Shown: piece after piece, positions 8,201 to 17,911 of the stretch | Layout of the letters: every line of letters begins with the position of its first letter | Numbering within the stretch: position 1 is the first letter of the stretch | Assembly (NCBI RefSeq): GCF_004138135.1 | Contig: NZ_RYFD01000008.1 | Coordinates: forward strand, 1-64,000 | Direction of reading: 5' to 3' | Source: Candidatus Oscillochloris fontis | GTDB taxonomy: Bacteria; Chloroflexota; Chloroflexia; Chloroflexales; Chloroflexaceae | Length of the DNA stretch: 64,000 bases | Program-made: the position numbers and the translations under genes | The notes under the pieces: generated by a model | Told to the model about the DNA's origin: nothing | Databases searched by the model: none | Seen by the model: the letters and a program-made list of their open reading frames with translations, nothing else

Positions 8201-8899
8201 CTAATCTTCGTCCCGTAGGCGGTAGCCAACACCCAACTCGGTAAGCAGGAAACGCGGGCGGGTTGGATCGGCTTCGAGTTTATGGCGGAGGTGCTGCATA
8301 TAGATGCGGAGGTAGTGGGGCGAGTCGATATACTCTGGCCCCCACACCTCTTGGAGTAACTGGCGCTGAGTCACGACCCGGCCCAGATTGCGCACCAATA
8401 CAACCAGCAGATTGTACTCAATCGGAGTGAGATGGATCTGTGTATTGGTGCGCCATACCTGCCGATGCACCATGTCCAACTTAATATCACCAAATTCGAT
8501 GATCGGTGCTTGTTCTGCCAGCATACTTGATGTACGACGTAGTGCAGCACGAATGCGTGCCAGTAATTCACCAATACCAAACGGCTTTGTGAGGTAATCA
8601 TCCGCACCTGCATCGAGGAGCGCGATCTTCTCCTGCTCGTGTCCACGGGCGGTAAGAATGACAATCGGCACGGATGACCAGCTTCGGATGCGGCGTAGCA
8701 CTTCGAGGCCGTCCATATCTGGCAATCCCAAATCCAGGATGATACCATCAGGTTGAAGCTGAGCTGCCTGTTGAACCCCTTGATCACCGGTACTTGCCTC
8801 GATCATGTGGTAGCCATGCTCATAGAGTGGCGAACGCAAGAAGCGCCGGATCTGGAGTTCGTCTTCGATGACCAGAATGGTTGGTTGCCGATCACTCAC
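8201..8899 (-). CDS. kdpE: KdpE response regulator
   Basis: 232 residues, OmpR/PhoB type. The receiver has phospho-acceptor Asp in IILDLGLPDMDG and Lys in YLTKPF. The winged-helix domain (about residues 130-230) carries LTPIEYNLLVVLVRNLGRVVT. It is the last gene of the kdp operon, 16 bases after kdpC, and is separated from its cognate kinase kdpD, which is divergent at the other end. It should activate the kdp promoter region near 13.65 kb when potassium is low. Confidence 0.93.
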   Translation of the reverse strand: MSDRQPTILVIEDELQIRRFLRSPLYEHGYHMIEASTGDQGVQQAAQLQPDGIILDLGLPDMDGLEVLRRIRSWSSVPIVILTARGHEQEKIALLDAGADDYLTKPFGIGELLARIRAALRRTSSMLAEQAPIIEFGDIKLDMVHRQVWRTNTQIHLTPIEYNLLVVLVRNLGRVVTQRQLLQEVWGPEYIDSPHYLRIYMQHLRHKLEADPTRPRFLLTELGVGYRLRDED

Positions 8900-8915
8900 G
8901 TCGGTTCTCTATCCA

Positions 8916-9515
8916 CTACTCGATGCTATCAAGGGCCAAGTTTAGGCGTACAACATTCACTCTTGGCTCTCCCAAGAGATTAAAATCACGCCCTTCAGTA
9001 TACTGTAGCACCAATTGTTGTACCTGTTCTTCACTCAAACCGCGATTCTGCGCAACTCGTCGGATCTGATATGCAGCCGCCGCTGGGCTGATGTGGGGGT
9101 CTAACCCACTTGCCGATGTCGTGACAAGATCCGCAGGATAGGGTGGGGTTGCTTGTGGATCAGCAACCCGCAACGCATCAATGCGCACCTGGATGGTGGT
9201 GTACAGCACTGGATTGAGTGGCCCAAGGTTTGAACCCGCCGATCCGGTTTGGCTTGCGGCATGGAAGGCATTGTAGGGATGCTGCCCCGTAGCCGATGGA
9301 CGTGACCAGAAATAACCTGGATCACTGAAGTCTTGGCCAATCAATACTGATCCACGGATCTGGTTGTCGTGAACGATCAGGGAGCCGTTGGCTTGAAACG
9401 GAAAGGCCACCTGAGCGATTCCCGTAACGACCAAGGGGTACAGCCCACCAGTGAGCAGGCTTAGGAGTAACAGGCTGATCACGGCAGGGCGAATTTGGCT
9501 GACGATGGAGTTCAT
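8916..9515 (-). CDS. kdpC: KdpC subunit of K+-transporting ATPase
   Basis: 199 residues from ATG 9515 (MNSIVSQIRPAV). One N-terminal transmembrane helix with the family motif GGLYPLVVTGIAQ is followed by a periplasmic domain including GSVLIGQDFSDPGYFWSRPSA and SGLDPHISP. It is a single-span partner that helps couple KdpA and KdpB. It follows kdpB by 28 bases. Confidence 0.96.
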   Translation of the reverse strand: MNSIVSQIRPAVISLLLLSLLTGGLYPLVVTGIAQVAFPFQANGSLIVHDNQIRGSVLIGQDFSDPGYFWSRPSATGQHPYNAFHAASQTGSAGSNLGPLNPVLYTTIQVRIDALRVADPQATPPYPADLVTTSASGLDPHISPAAAAYQIRRVAQNRGLSEEQVQQLVLQYTEGRDFNLLGEPRVNVVRLNLALDSIE

Positions 9516-9543
9516 GGCTGTTCCTAATCTTGCCTCATATTCT

Positions 9544-11622
9544 CTATTTGAGGCCCAGTATTGGGAGGATAAAATCGATGATCTTGATCCCAATGAATGG
9601 TGCGATCAGACCGCCCAAACCATAGATGAGCAGGTTGCGCTGAAGTAACGTGGTTGCCTCGCCAGCGCGGTATTGTACGCCGCGCAGTGCAACAGGAATG
9701 AGAAGTGGGATGATGATCGCATTGAAGATGACCGCAGCGACGATAGCATTGGTAGGGGAACTGAGGCCCATGACATTGAGCACATTGAGTTGTGGGTAGG
9801 TGGTGGCAAAAGCGGCGGGGATGATGGCGAAATATTTGGCAACATCATTCGCAATACTGAAGGTTGTCAATGCGCCACGGGTGATCAAGATCTGTTTGCC
9901 AATTTCGACAATTTCGATCAACTTGGTAGGGTTACTATCCAGATCTACCATGTTTCCCGCCTCTTTGGCTGCCTGTGTCCCCGAGTTCATGGCCACTGCC
10001 ACATCTGCTTGCGCCAGAGCGGGCGCATCATTGGTTCCATCCCCGGTCATCGCAACCAGTCGGCCTGTACGCTGATACTCGCGGATAAGATGGAGCTTGG
10101 CTTCGGGGGTTGCTTCGGCAAGAAAGTCATCAACACCGGCTTCGGCGGCAATCGCAGCCGCAGTAAGCGGATTGTCTCCAGTGATCATGATGGTCTTGAT
10201 TCCCATACGCCGTAGCTCAGCGAAGCGTTCCTTGATACCACCTTTAACGATATCTTTGAGTTCCACCACCCCCAACACCTTGGTGTGGTCGGTGACAATA
10301 AGCGGCGTACTCCCCTGGCGAGCGATAGTCTCTACACTGGTGCGGACATCATGCGGGAAGAGGCCGTTTTGCGATTCAACATAACGCTGAATAGCATCGG
10401 AGGCACCTTTGCGAAAACAACTTCCGTTGAGGTTTACGCCACTCATACGGGTTTGCGCCGTAAAGGGAATAAACTCGGCATGAAGTTCGCCTATACTGCG
10501 TTCACGGATACCGTACTTCTCTTTGGCAAGGACGACAATACTGCGACCTTCGGGGGTTTCGTCGGCTAATGACGCGATTTGGGCGGCATCGGCAAGATCG
10601 GCTTCGCTCACTCCAGTTGCTGGTAAGAACGCCACCGCCTGACGGTTGCCCAGGGTAATGGTGCCCGTCTTATCGAGGAGCAATACATCCACATCACCAG
10701 CGGCCTCCACTGCTTGCCCCGACAGCGCGATCACATTGGACTGGATCATGCGATCCATCCCCGCAATACCAATCGCCGAGAGTAGCCCGCCAATGGTGGT
10801 AGGGATCAGGCACACCAACAGGGCGACCAAGATGGTGATGGTGATGGTGATGGGTGTGCCGCTGCCGTTCGCGGTGATTGCAAAGAGCGAGAAGGGTAGC
10901 AGGGTTGCGGTGACGAGCAGAAAGATGATGGTGAGTGCGGCGAGTAAGATGTTTAGGGCGATCTCGTTGGGAGTCTTTTGGCGTTTGGCTCCCTCAACCA
11001 TACTGATCATATGATCAAGAAAGGTTTCGCCCGGATTTGCCGTAATCCGGATCACCAACCAGTCACTAAGAACCGTAGTGCCTCCGGTAACAGCCGAACG
11101 ATCTCCGCCGCTTTCGCGGATGACCGGAGCCGATTCGCCGGTGATCGCACTCTCATTGACCGAGGCGACCCCTTCTATCACCTCGCCATCCGAGGGAATA
11201 ATGTCACCCACTTCAACGAGGACGACATCTCCCGCACGTAGGCTACCCGATGATACCGCAGTCGTGGGTGTACCGTAGCGTGGCTCTTTGAGTTTCTTCG
11301 CCTGTACATCGCGGCGCGCTTTACGCAGGGTATCCGCCTGAGCCTTTCCGCGCCCTTCAGCCATAGCTTCGGAGAAATTGGCAAAGAGTGTCGTAAACCA
11401 GAGCCATATACTGATTGTGAAAATGAAACTGGCCGATGCCGTATCCGCGCCAAAGAAGGTTTGAATCCAGAGTATGCTGGTCAGAGTCGCACCGATGAGT
11501 ACGACAAACATAACTGGATTGCGGATCTGGACACGCGGATCGAGTTTTAGGAACGAATCGCGGATAGCTTGGCGCACAATGCTGGGATCAAACACGTGTT
11601 GTACTGGTGTGTGCAGTGCCAT
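9544..11622 (-). CDS. kdpB: KdpB, P-type ATPase catalytic subunit
   Basis: 692 residues, normal length. The phosphorylation motif DKTGTIT is near residue 315, with the TGES actuator motif in [29 protein letters not shown] in the hinge, and the Kdp-specific [12 protein letters not shown] helix. It hydrolyses ATP to drive high-affinity potassium uptake through KdpA in the cytoplasmic membrane. It starts 20 bases downstream of kdpA. Confidence 0.97.
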   Translation of the reverse strand: MALHTPVQHVFDPSIVRQAIRDSFLKLDPRVQIRNPVMFVVLIGATLTSILWIQTFFGADTASASFIFTISIWLWFTTLFANFSEAMAEGRGKAQADTLRKARRDVQAKKLKEPRYGTPTTAVSSGSLRAGDVVLVEVGDIIPSDGEVIEGVASVNESAITGESAPVIRESGGDRSAVTGGTTVLSDWLVIRITANPGETFLDHMISMVEGAKRQKTPNEIALNILLAALTIIFLLVTATLLPFSLFAITANGSGTPITITITILVALLVCLIPTTIGGLLSAIGIAGMDRMIQSNVIALSGQAVEAAGDVDVLLLDKTGTITLGNRQAVAFLPATGVSEADLADAAQIASLADETPEGRSIVVLAKEKYGIRERSIGELHAEFIPFTAQTRMSGVNLNGSCFRKGASDAIQRYVESQNGLFPHDVRTSVETIARQGSTPLIVTDHTKVLGVVELKDIVKGGIKERFAELRRMGIKTIMITGDNPLTAAAIAAEAGVDDFLAEATPEAKLHLIREYQRTGRLVAMTGDGTNDAPALAQADVAVAMNSGTQAAKEAGNMVDLDSNPTKLIEIVEIGKQILITRGALTTFSIANDVAKYFAIIPAAFATTYPQLNVLNVMGLSSPTNAIVAAVIFNAIIIPLLIPVALRGVQYRAGEATTLLQRNLLIYGLGGLIAPFIGIKIIDFILPILGLK

Positions 11623-11642
11623 GATCTGATCACCCCTCCTCT

Positions 11643-13418
11643 TTATATGCCGAGCATCATGAGGTGCTCGATGATTGGACCAAGGGCCAGTGCGGGAATG
11701 AAGGTCAGCACTCCGACAATGATCACGACGCCTACCAGCATGGTCATAAAGAGCGGAGTGTGGGTGGGGAGTGTACCGGGGCCACTGGGAACGGTCTTTT
11801 TGGCTGCCAGCGATCCGGCAATCGCGAGTACTGGCACAATGATCCAGAAACGTGCGATCAGCATAGCGAGGCCACCAGTGGTGTTATAGAAGGGATTGTT
11901 GGCCCCTAACCCTGCAAAAGCTGAACCATTATTGTTGCCCATCGAACTGTAGGCATACAATACTTCACTAAACCCATGTGGACCTGGATTCGCGATGCTG
12001 GTATATTCAATGTTTGTCGCGTAGAGTGCGCCTTTACCCCAGGGTGTTGTCACCGCCAGGGCCGTGAAGCAGAGAACGACAATGCAGGGGATGAGCAGAA
12101 CTAACGCTGCCATCTTGATCTCAAATGCCTCAATCTTCTTGCCCAGGTACTCAGGGGTACGCCCTACCATCAAACCGGCAATAAAGACCGTGATGAGGGC
12201 GAAGATAAGCATTCCATACAGGCCCGAACCAACCCCCCCGAAGATGATCTCACCAAGTTGGATCAGGAAGAGGGGAACCAACCCACCTAGTGGGGTATAG
12301 CTGTCATGCATCGAATTGACCGAACCGTTGGAGGCTGCCGTTGTGGCTGCGGCCCACAATGCCGAATTCACGACCCCAAAGCGCGTCTCCTTGCCTTCCA
12401 TGTTGCCCCCAGCCTGCATGTCGCTCGCGCCGAGATCGATGCCCAATGCGGCAAGTTGTGGGGTTCCCGCTTGCTCTTGGATCACACCAAAGAGGAGTAA
12501 TGGGATAAAAATGACCATCATGACCGTCAGGAGTGCCTGCCCCTGACGGGGATCGTTCACCATGATTCCGAAGGTGAAACAGAGTGCGACCGGAATGAGT
12601 AAAATAGCCAGCATCTCCAGCATGTTGCTCAGTGGGGTTGGGTTCTCAAAAGGGTGGGCTGAATTGACATTAAAGAAGCCCCCACCGTTCGTTCCCAACT
12701 GTTTAATCGCAATCTGCGAGGCCGCAGGCCCTAGCGGTAGGTTTTGGGTGCTGACCAGATGACCGTCGGTATCAATGGTGTTCTGAAGTAGTACGACCTC
12801 AATCGAGGGGCTGAAGCTCTGCACAACCCCTTGTGAGACGAGCAGACAGGCCAGAATCAGTGCCAGCGGCAGCAGGATGTAGAGGATTGAACGGATGAGG
12901 TCAACCCAAAAAATACCGATGGTCGCAGATGAACGGGCACGCAATCCACGGATGAGGGCGATGAGTACCGCCATGCCGGTTGCAGCCGAGAGGAAGTTTT
13001 GAACATTTAAGCCGAGCATCTGGGTCAGGTAGCTCATGGTGACCTCACCACCATAACTCTGCCAGTTGGTATTGGAAATAAACGATGCGGCGGTATTGAA
13101 CGATAGATCCGGCAGTGGGGCGGCCAATCTGTCTGGGTTGAGTGGGAGGCTGCTTTGTAGGCGCTGCAACCCATATACCATGAGCATCCCTACCGTGTTG
13201 AAGAGCACCAAGCCCAGCGCGTATTCCTTCCAACTCTGCTCGGTCTGCTCATCAATACCGAGTAGGCGATAGCATGATCGCTCTACGGGGGCCAGCAAGG
13301 TATTCAGGCCAACAGATTCTCCTGCGTACACGCGTGCCATATACCATCCAAGTGGTTTGGCTAACACGAGTAAGACACCCAGATAGAGGCTGACTTGGAG
13401 CCACCCTTGTGTGTTCAT
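11643..13418 (-). CDS. kdpA: KdpA, potassium channel-like subunit
   Basis: 591 residues with about ten transmembrane helices. Selectivity-filter segments typical of KdpA are present, for example [18 protein letters not shown] and [10 protein letters not shown]. It binds and translocates potassium. Its ATG shares one base with the kdpF stop (TGATG), so translation is coupled. Confidence 0.97.
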   Translation of the reverse strand: MNTQGWLQVSLYLGVLLVLAKPLGWYMARVYAGESVGLNTLLAPVERSCYRLLGIDEQTEQSWKEYALGLVLFNTVGMLMVYGLQRLQSSLPLNPDRLAAPLPDLSFNTAASFISNTNWQSYGGEVTMSYLTQMLGLNVQNFLSAATGMAVLIALIRGLRARSSATIGIFWVDLIRSILYILLPLALILACLLVSQGVVQSFSPSIEVVLLQNTIDTDGHLVSTQNLPLGPAASQIAIKQLGTNGGGFFNVNSAHPFENPTPLSNMLEMLAILLIPVALCFTFGIMVNDPRQGQALLTVMMVIFIPLLLFGVIQEQAGTPQLAALGIDLGASDMQAGGNMEGKETRFGVVNSALWAAATTAASNGSVNSMHDSYTPLGGLVPLFLIQLGEIIFGGVGSGLYGMLIFALITVFIAGLMVGRTPEYLGKKIEAFEIKMAALVLLIPCIVVLCFTALAVTTPWGKGALYATNIEYTSIANPGPHGFSEVLYAYSSMGNNNGSAFAGLGANNPFYNTTGGLAMLIARFWIIVPVLAIAGSLAAKKTVPSGPGTLPTHTPLFMTMLVGVVIIVGVLTFIPALALGPIIEHLMMLGI

Positions 13419-13507
13419 CAGAAGTTCTCCGGGTTGAGCAGCGCAATAAAGAGGTAGATCATCAGGGCTAGGGTTACCAGCGCACTGACGAGGTAGAGCA
13501 GAGACAT
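13418..13507 (-). CDS. kdpF: KdpF small membrane subunit
   Basis: 29 residues, a single hydrophobic helix beginning MSLLYLVSALVTLALM and ending ALLNPENF; the LxNPExF end is the KdpF hallmark. It stabilises the KdpABC complex. The stop overlaps the kdpA start and a GGGGAG ribosome site lies before the ATG. It is too short for most gene finders. Confidence 0.92.
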   Translation of the reverse strand: MSLLYLVSALVTLALMIYLFIALLNPENF

Positions 13508-13508
13508 C

Positions 13509-13601
13509 TTATTTTCTCCCCATTAAGTGGTTGCTGTATTCGATCAGTCCCCATGTCAAGCTAAAAAAGAGCAGCGTTAACCCCAGATAGATCATATCCA
13601 T
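13509..13601 (-). CDS. 30-residue membrane microprotein upstream of kdpF
   Basis: ATG 13601 to TAA 13509 encodes 30 residues with one hydrophobic helix (IYLGLTLLFFSLTWGLIEY) and a short basic tail. A strong ribosome site (GGAGG, 13606-13612 on the minus strand) precedes it, and kdpF starts 1 base after its stop. I recall similar unnamed peptides before kdpF in other phyla, but cannot check that here. It is probably an extra Kdp-associated peptide. Confidence 0.75.
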   Translation of the reverse strand: MDMIYLGLTLLFFSLTWGLIEYSNHLMGRK

Positions 13602-13650
13602 TGTCTACCTCCTCCCCAATAGTGGCTCACGATGGTAGCAATATTGTAGA

Positions 13651-13770
13651 GGTATTGAGTATAAAAATGGCGTATAAAATATGACTACAGTGTAAAAATT
13701 ATATATATATTATGATATTTCAGTATATATTCGTGTACAATGACTTCAGAAATACAGCATAGTAGGGGTT
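13651..13770. promoter_or_regulatory. divergent kdp control region
   Basis: A/T-rich spacer between the kdpFABCE operon (minus) and kdpD (plus). Three direct repeats GTATAAAAA (13659), GTATAAAAT (13672) and GTGTAAAAA (13690) lie upstream of the minus-strand operon. On that strand they read TTTTTATAC, ATTTTATAC and TTTTTACAC, resembling the T-rich KdpE site of E. coli. For kdpD, TACAAT (13736-13741) with a weak TGATAT 17 bases upstream is a possible promoter. Both assignments are inference. Confidence 0.45.
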
Positions 13771-16569
13771 ATGGAACAAAAAAATATGCGTACCATAAGC
13801 GAGCAGATGCGGCCTGATCCTGAAGCATTGTTGGCCCGCGTGCGTGCCGAAGAGGCGGCCAAGGCGCGTGGTCGCCTGACGGTGTTTTTTGGATCTGCAC
13901 CCGGAGTTGGCAAGACCTTTGCGATGTTAGAGGCAGGCCACATCCGTAAGGCTGAGGGCGTTGATGTTGTCGCTGGAGTTATTGAGACACACGGACGTAA
14001 AGAGACTCTGTCCTTGCTTGATGGTCTCGAAGTGCTTGCCCAACAAGAGATACCCTATCGAGGGGTGACCCTGCGCGAGTTCGATCTTGATCGCGCCCTT
14101 GCACGGCATCCGCGTCTCATCCTCGTAGATGAACTTGCTCATACCAACGCTTCAGGTACGCGCCATCCCAAGCGTTGGCAGGATGTCCAGGAGCTTCTTG
14201 CTGCCGGTATTGATGTCTATACCACCGTCAATGTTCAGCATCTTGAGAGCCTCAATGATGTTGTCACCCAGATCACGGGAGTGATCGTGCGTGAGACGGT
14301 GCCCGATAGTATAGTTGAACAGGCTGATGAGGTGAAACTTATTGATGTTCCCGTTGACGACCTGCTTCAACGCCTGCGTGAAGGAAAGGTCTACCTTCCG
14401 CAGCATGCAGAGCGAGCGATGAGCAACTTCTTTCGTAAAGGCAATCTGATTGCTCTGCGCGAATTGGCGCTACGTCGCACCGCTGATCGTGTGGATGCAC
14501 AAATGGAGGTGTATCGGCGGGATAATGCGATTAGTACACCCTGGCCGACAACGCTTAGATTGTTGGTTGGTATCAGTTCTAGCCCTTCGGCACCGCGTCT
14601 GGTACGGGCAGCGCGGCGGATGGCGGCTGGTTTGCGTGCTGAATGGATCGTTGCGTTTGTTGAGACACCCGCTGAATTGCGTCGTAGTGAGGTGGATCGT
14701 GAACGAGTAGTGGAAACATTGCGTTTGGCTGAACAATTGGGTGCCGAGACGGTCTCTTTGAGTGCAACGAATGTAGCCGATGAACTACTTGCGTATGCGC
14801 GGGTGCGTAATATTTCTAAAATTGTGATCGGTAAACCTGAACGCCCGCGTTGGCAAGATATGATCTCTGGCTCGGTCGCAGATGATCTGTTGCGCCGAAG
14901 TGGTGTTATTGATGTCTATGCGGTGTCGGGCGATTCTCATGATACGGAACCACCACTCCGTGCAGCATTGGAAGTTACGAGCCCTTGGCAAACCTACGCT
15001 GCTGCGCCGTTGCTGGTGGCGTTCTGTACGGCCTTTGCGTTGGTGATTGATAACGTCGGTATTGGTGAAGCAAATGTGATTATGGTCTATCTTCTTGGTG
15101 TCCTCGGTGTCGCTCTTGCAGGTGGACGTGGCCCTTCGGCGTTAGCAGCAATCCTGAGTGTTTTGAGTTTCAACTTTTTCTTTGTCCATCCCCGCCTAAC
15201 CTTCACATTTACCGATGTACGCTATCTGATCACGTTCACAGTGATGTTGGTGGTTGGCCTTGTGGTCAGCAATCTGACGGTGCGCTTTCGCCAACAGGCT
15301 GATGCCGCCCGCCAGCGTGAGCGCCGTACTGCTGCTCTGTACGCCCTGAGTCGTGAGTTTGCCAGCATCCGGGGTCTCGAAAACTTGTTGGGCGTTGCCG
15401 TGCGCCATATTTATAGTGTCTTTGAAAGCCAAGTGGTGGTGATGCTTCCTGGTAGTGATGGTGTGTTACGTCCATGGGGTGATTGCAGTGGATGGGCACA
15501 ACATATCAATACAAACCAGATCTTCGGGTTAAGTGCTTCTGAACAGGCAGTAGCTCAGTGGGTGGCTGATCATAAAGAGTGTGCGGGTTTGGGTACCAAT
15601 ACCCTGCCAAGCGCCGAAGGTCTCTATTTTCCACTCAGCGGCTCCCAACAGATTGTGGGCGTGCTAGGCGTGCGGCCACGCCAACGCAATTGGTTGCTCA
15701 ACCCCGAACAGATTCATCTTCTCGAAGCATTTGTTAGTCAGACCGCACTTGCGCTTGAACGGGTTCGTCTCGCAGTTGAAGCAGAGCATGCCACGCTTAC
15801 CGCTGAAACGGAACGGCTGCGGGTTGCATTGCTCTCTTCGGTCTCTCATGATTTGCGAACACCCCTGGCAATCATTACCGGTGTACTCACTAGTCTGACC
15901 CAAGAGAATGCTACATTTGATATGCACGCCCGCATGGAGATGATCCAGACGGCCCATGATGAAGCTCACCGCCTCAATCGCCTGCTCAATAATCTGTTGG
16001 AGATGACCCGCTTGGAGGCTGGTGCTGTGCGGATTCGTAAAGAGTGGCAATCGCTTGAAGAGGTGGTGGGGGTTGCTGTCGAACGGGTTGCCGGCGGTCT
16101 TCCGGCCCAAGCGGTATTGCCAGGAAACCATGCGCTGATGATCGATCTTCCCGCTGATCTGCCACTGATACCCCTTGATACCCTGCTGATTGAACAGGTG
16201 TTGGTCAATCTGTTAGAAAATGCGGTGCAGCATACGCCACCCGGTACTCCGATTCATTTGCAAGCACGCTGTATTTGCCCGCGTATAGCCACAGGAACCA
16301 CCTTGGTGGAGGTTTCGGTGGCTGATCAAGGGCGCGGACTTACTCCTGGTGATGAGCAGCGCGTCTTTGATAAGTTCTATCGAGGTGGTGCTGATAGCGG
16401 ACGGGGGAACGTAGGGCTTGGTCTTGCGATTTGTAAGGGGATGGTTGATGCCCACGGTGGCCAGATTTGGGCCGAGAATCGGCCCGATGGTGGCGCGATC
16501 TTTCGCTTTACACTGCCTATTGAGGGGATTCCGCCCAAGGTGATCCTTGATCGCCATGATCCAATGTAG
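13771..16569 (+). CDS. kdpD: KdpD sensor histidine kinase
   Basis: 932 residues with full KdpD architecture. The N-terminal KdpD domain has Walker A GSAPGVGKT (residues 41-49) and LVDELAHTNA. A USP-like domain covers about 255-385, four clustered membrane helices (DUF4118) about 410-505, then a GAF-like region. A HisKA helix with SHDLRTPL is near 690 and HATPase_c near 790-920 (NLLENAVQH, GLGLAICKGM). It senses potassium limitation or turgor and phosphorylates KdpE. It is transcribed divergently from the rest of the kdp genes. Confidence 0.97.
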   Translation: MEQKNMRTISEQMRPDPEALLARVRAEEAAKARGRLTVFFGSAPGVGKTFAMLEAGHIRKAEGVDVVAGVIETHGRKETLSLLDGLEVLAQQEIPYRGVTLREFDLDRALARHPRLILVDELAHTNASGTRHPKRWQDVQELLAAGIDVYTTVNVQHLESLNDVVTQITGVIVRETVPDSIVEQADEVKLIDVPVDDLLQRLREGKVYLPQHAERAMSNFFRKGNLIALRELALRRTADRVDAQMEVYRRDNAISTPWPTTLRLLVGISSSPSAPRLVRAARRMAAGLRAEWIVAFVETPAELRRSEVDRERVVETLRLAEQLGAETVSLSATNVADELLAYARVRNISKIVIGKPERPRWQDMISGSVADDLLRRSGVIDVYAVSGDSHDTEPPLRAALEVTSPWQTYAAAPLLVAFCTAFALVIDNVGIGEANVIMVYLLGVLGVALAGGRGPSALAAILSVLSFNFFFVHPRLTFTFTDVRYLITFTVMLVVGLVVSNLTVRFRQQADAARQRERRTAALYALSREFASIRGLENLLGVAVRHIYSVFESQVVVMLPGSDGVLRPWGDCSGWAQHINTNQIFGLSASEQAVAQWVADHKECAGLGTNTLPSAEGLYFPLSGSQQIVGVLGVRPRQRNWLLNPEQIHLLEAFVSQTALALERVRLAVEAEHATLTAETERLRVALLSSVSHDLRTPLAIITGVLTSLTQENATFDMHARMEMIQTAHDEAHRLNRLLNNLLEMTRLEAGAVRIRKEWQSLEEVVGVAVERVAGGLPAQAVLPGNHALMIDLPADLPLIPLDTLLIEQVLVNLLENAVQHTPPGTPIHLQARCICPRIATGTTLVEVSVADQGRGLTPGDEQRVFDKFYRGGADSGRGNVGLGLAICKGMVDAHGGQIWAENRPDGGAIFRFTLPIEGIPPKVILDRHDPM

Positions 16570-16586
16570 CTGCGGCTCATCGCCGA

Positions 16587-16619
16587 CGGAGTGACCCCTA
16601 TGTGATGCGGGTCACTCCG
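16587..16619. terminator. inverted repeat between convergent kdpD and cytochrome c genes
   Basis: 11-bp perfect arms (16587-16597 CGGAGTGACCC and 16609-16619) with an 11-base loop. The right arm contains the TGA stop of the minus-strand cytochrome gene. There is no clear T-run, so bidirectional termination is inferred from position. Confidence 0.5.
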
Positions 16620-17055
16620 CCAACGACTTGAGGTACGCGATCAACTGGCGTACCTCATCTTCCTTGAGTTGGCCTTCGTAGGCGGGCATGATCGGGTTGT
16701 AGCTCTTCACTACTTTGGCGGCTGGGTTGAGGATCGACTCGTAGAGGTAGGCGTCATCGGCGAGTATATCACTGCCATCCGCGAGGGATACTTGACGGTC
16801 GTAGAGGCCGTGCAGGCGCGGGCCGAGGCCCGCGCCATGCTCTTGGTGGCAGGCCGCACAGCCCAGGTTGTTGAAGAGTTGTTCGCCCCGTATGCGTAGT
16901 TCGCTCTCTACGGGGCTATCTGCATGAATGCTCGGTTGCGCCACCGGTGGGCTGGCCGGAATGGTGTTACCCCTTATGACCACGAGTAACACCATCCCAA
17001 TGATCAGGCTTAGCCCAATGAGAATGATAGCCCCCAGCTTGATCTGCTGCTGCAT
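16612..17055 (-). CDS. membrane-anchored monohaem cytochrome c
   Basis: 147 residues. An N-terminal uncleaved-looking helix (about residues 7-27, IILIGLSLIIGMVLLVVI) anchors it; one haem site CAACH and a distal Met in NPIMPAYEGQL complete a class I cytochrome c. The fold resembles the cytochrome domain of cytochrome oxidase subunit II. It is likely an extracytoplasmic electron carrier. It ends the pair with the TspO-like gene (2-base gap), in the same orientation. Confidence 0.9.
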   Translation of the reverse strand: MQQQIKLGAIILIGLSLIIGMVLLVVIRGNTIPASPPVAQPSIHADSPVESELRIRGEQLFNNLGCAACHQEHGAGLGPRLHGLYDRQVSLADGSDILADDAYLYESILNPAAKVVKSYNPIMPAYEGQLKEDEVRQLIAYLKSLAE

Positions 17056-17057
17056 AC

Positions 17058-17846
17058 CTAGCGACCTCGCCAGATCCCGACAATTGCGCTGAGGATCGAG
17101 GTCAGCGTACCGGCACGTGCCGCACCCGAAATGAGCGCACTATCGGCCTGTTTCTGGGCGATGCCGTTGAAGGCCCACGCCATCACCAGCGGGTAGGTGG
17201 CGTCGCCACGCAGCGCACCCATGCCCGCGCCGAGGGCCGTGCCCGTCCCGATCAGCCCGGTCGTCCAGACATCAGGATCGAGGCCCAGGCTGTCCCAGCC
17301 AATGTCGTACAACACCACCGAGATGTTGACCAGAGTGGCGATGCTGATCCAGCCCAGGTAGATGCTGAAGGGCATGCGTACCATCAGCTTCTCGCCCCAT
17401 GTACCCTGGAGCGGCTTGCCCAGATGCCGATTGATGCCGATCAGGGCCAGCAACATGCCGATGATCGCGCCCACGCTCAGGCGCTGGCGGTTGTAGTGCC
17501 AGAGGTAGATCCAGGTGACATTGGCCATACAGCTCAGTACAAAGAGCCATCCGATCTTGCGCAGACGTGGGTTGGTGCGCTGGCCAGGGAGGGCTTGGTA
17601 GACACCATAGCCGACCAGCCCACTATAGATCAGCGCCCAGATGCTAAAGACATAGCCCGGAGGGGTGATCTTGAGCGGGTAGCGTGCCGAGATCTCGGCA
17701 GTGCTCTGGTTGTTCAGCGGCAGTGTGTTGGCCAGTGTGTTAATCGTGATGGTCGTGGCGAGCGCCGCAATCACCGCTGTCTGCCGTACCAGATCGGCAG
17801 TTTGCGGCTGATCGGGGTTTCCGCTCAGCTCTTGAAGGTCAGACAT
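17058..17846 (-). CDS. TspO/MBR-like tryptophan-rich membrane protein
   Basis: 262 residues from ATG 17846 (AGGAG 7 bases upstream; an upstream ATG at 17873 lacks a good site). Multiple membrane helices with tryptophans in the TspO-like pattern: ITPPGYVFSIWALIYSGLVG, NVTWIYLWHYNRQ and IYLGWISIATLVNISV. It is longer than classical TspO (about 160 residues), matching the larger tryptophan-rich sensory family. The ligand (tetrapyrrole or other) is not shown by the sequence. It precedes the cytochrome c gene. Confidence 0.8.
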   Translation of the reverse strand: MSDLQELSGNPDQPQTADLVRQTAVIAALATTITINTLANTLPLNNQSTAEISARYPLKITPPGYVFSIWALIYSGLVGYGVYQALPGQRTNPRLRKIGWLFVLSCMANVTWIYLWHYNRQRLSVGAIIGMLLALIGINRHLGKPLQGTWGEKLMVRMPFSIYLGWISIATLVNISVVLYDIGWDSLGLDPDVWTTGLIGTGTALGAGMGALRGDATYPLVMAWAFNGIAQKQADSALISGAARAGTLTSILSAIVGIWRGR

Positions 17847-17911
17847 AGCCATGCTCCTGTATACTGTGGTCACATCCGTGATCTTTCTATTGTACAGGAG
17901 TCACATCAGTT

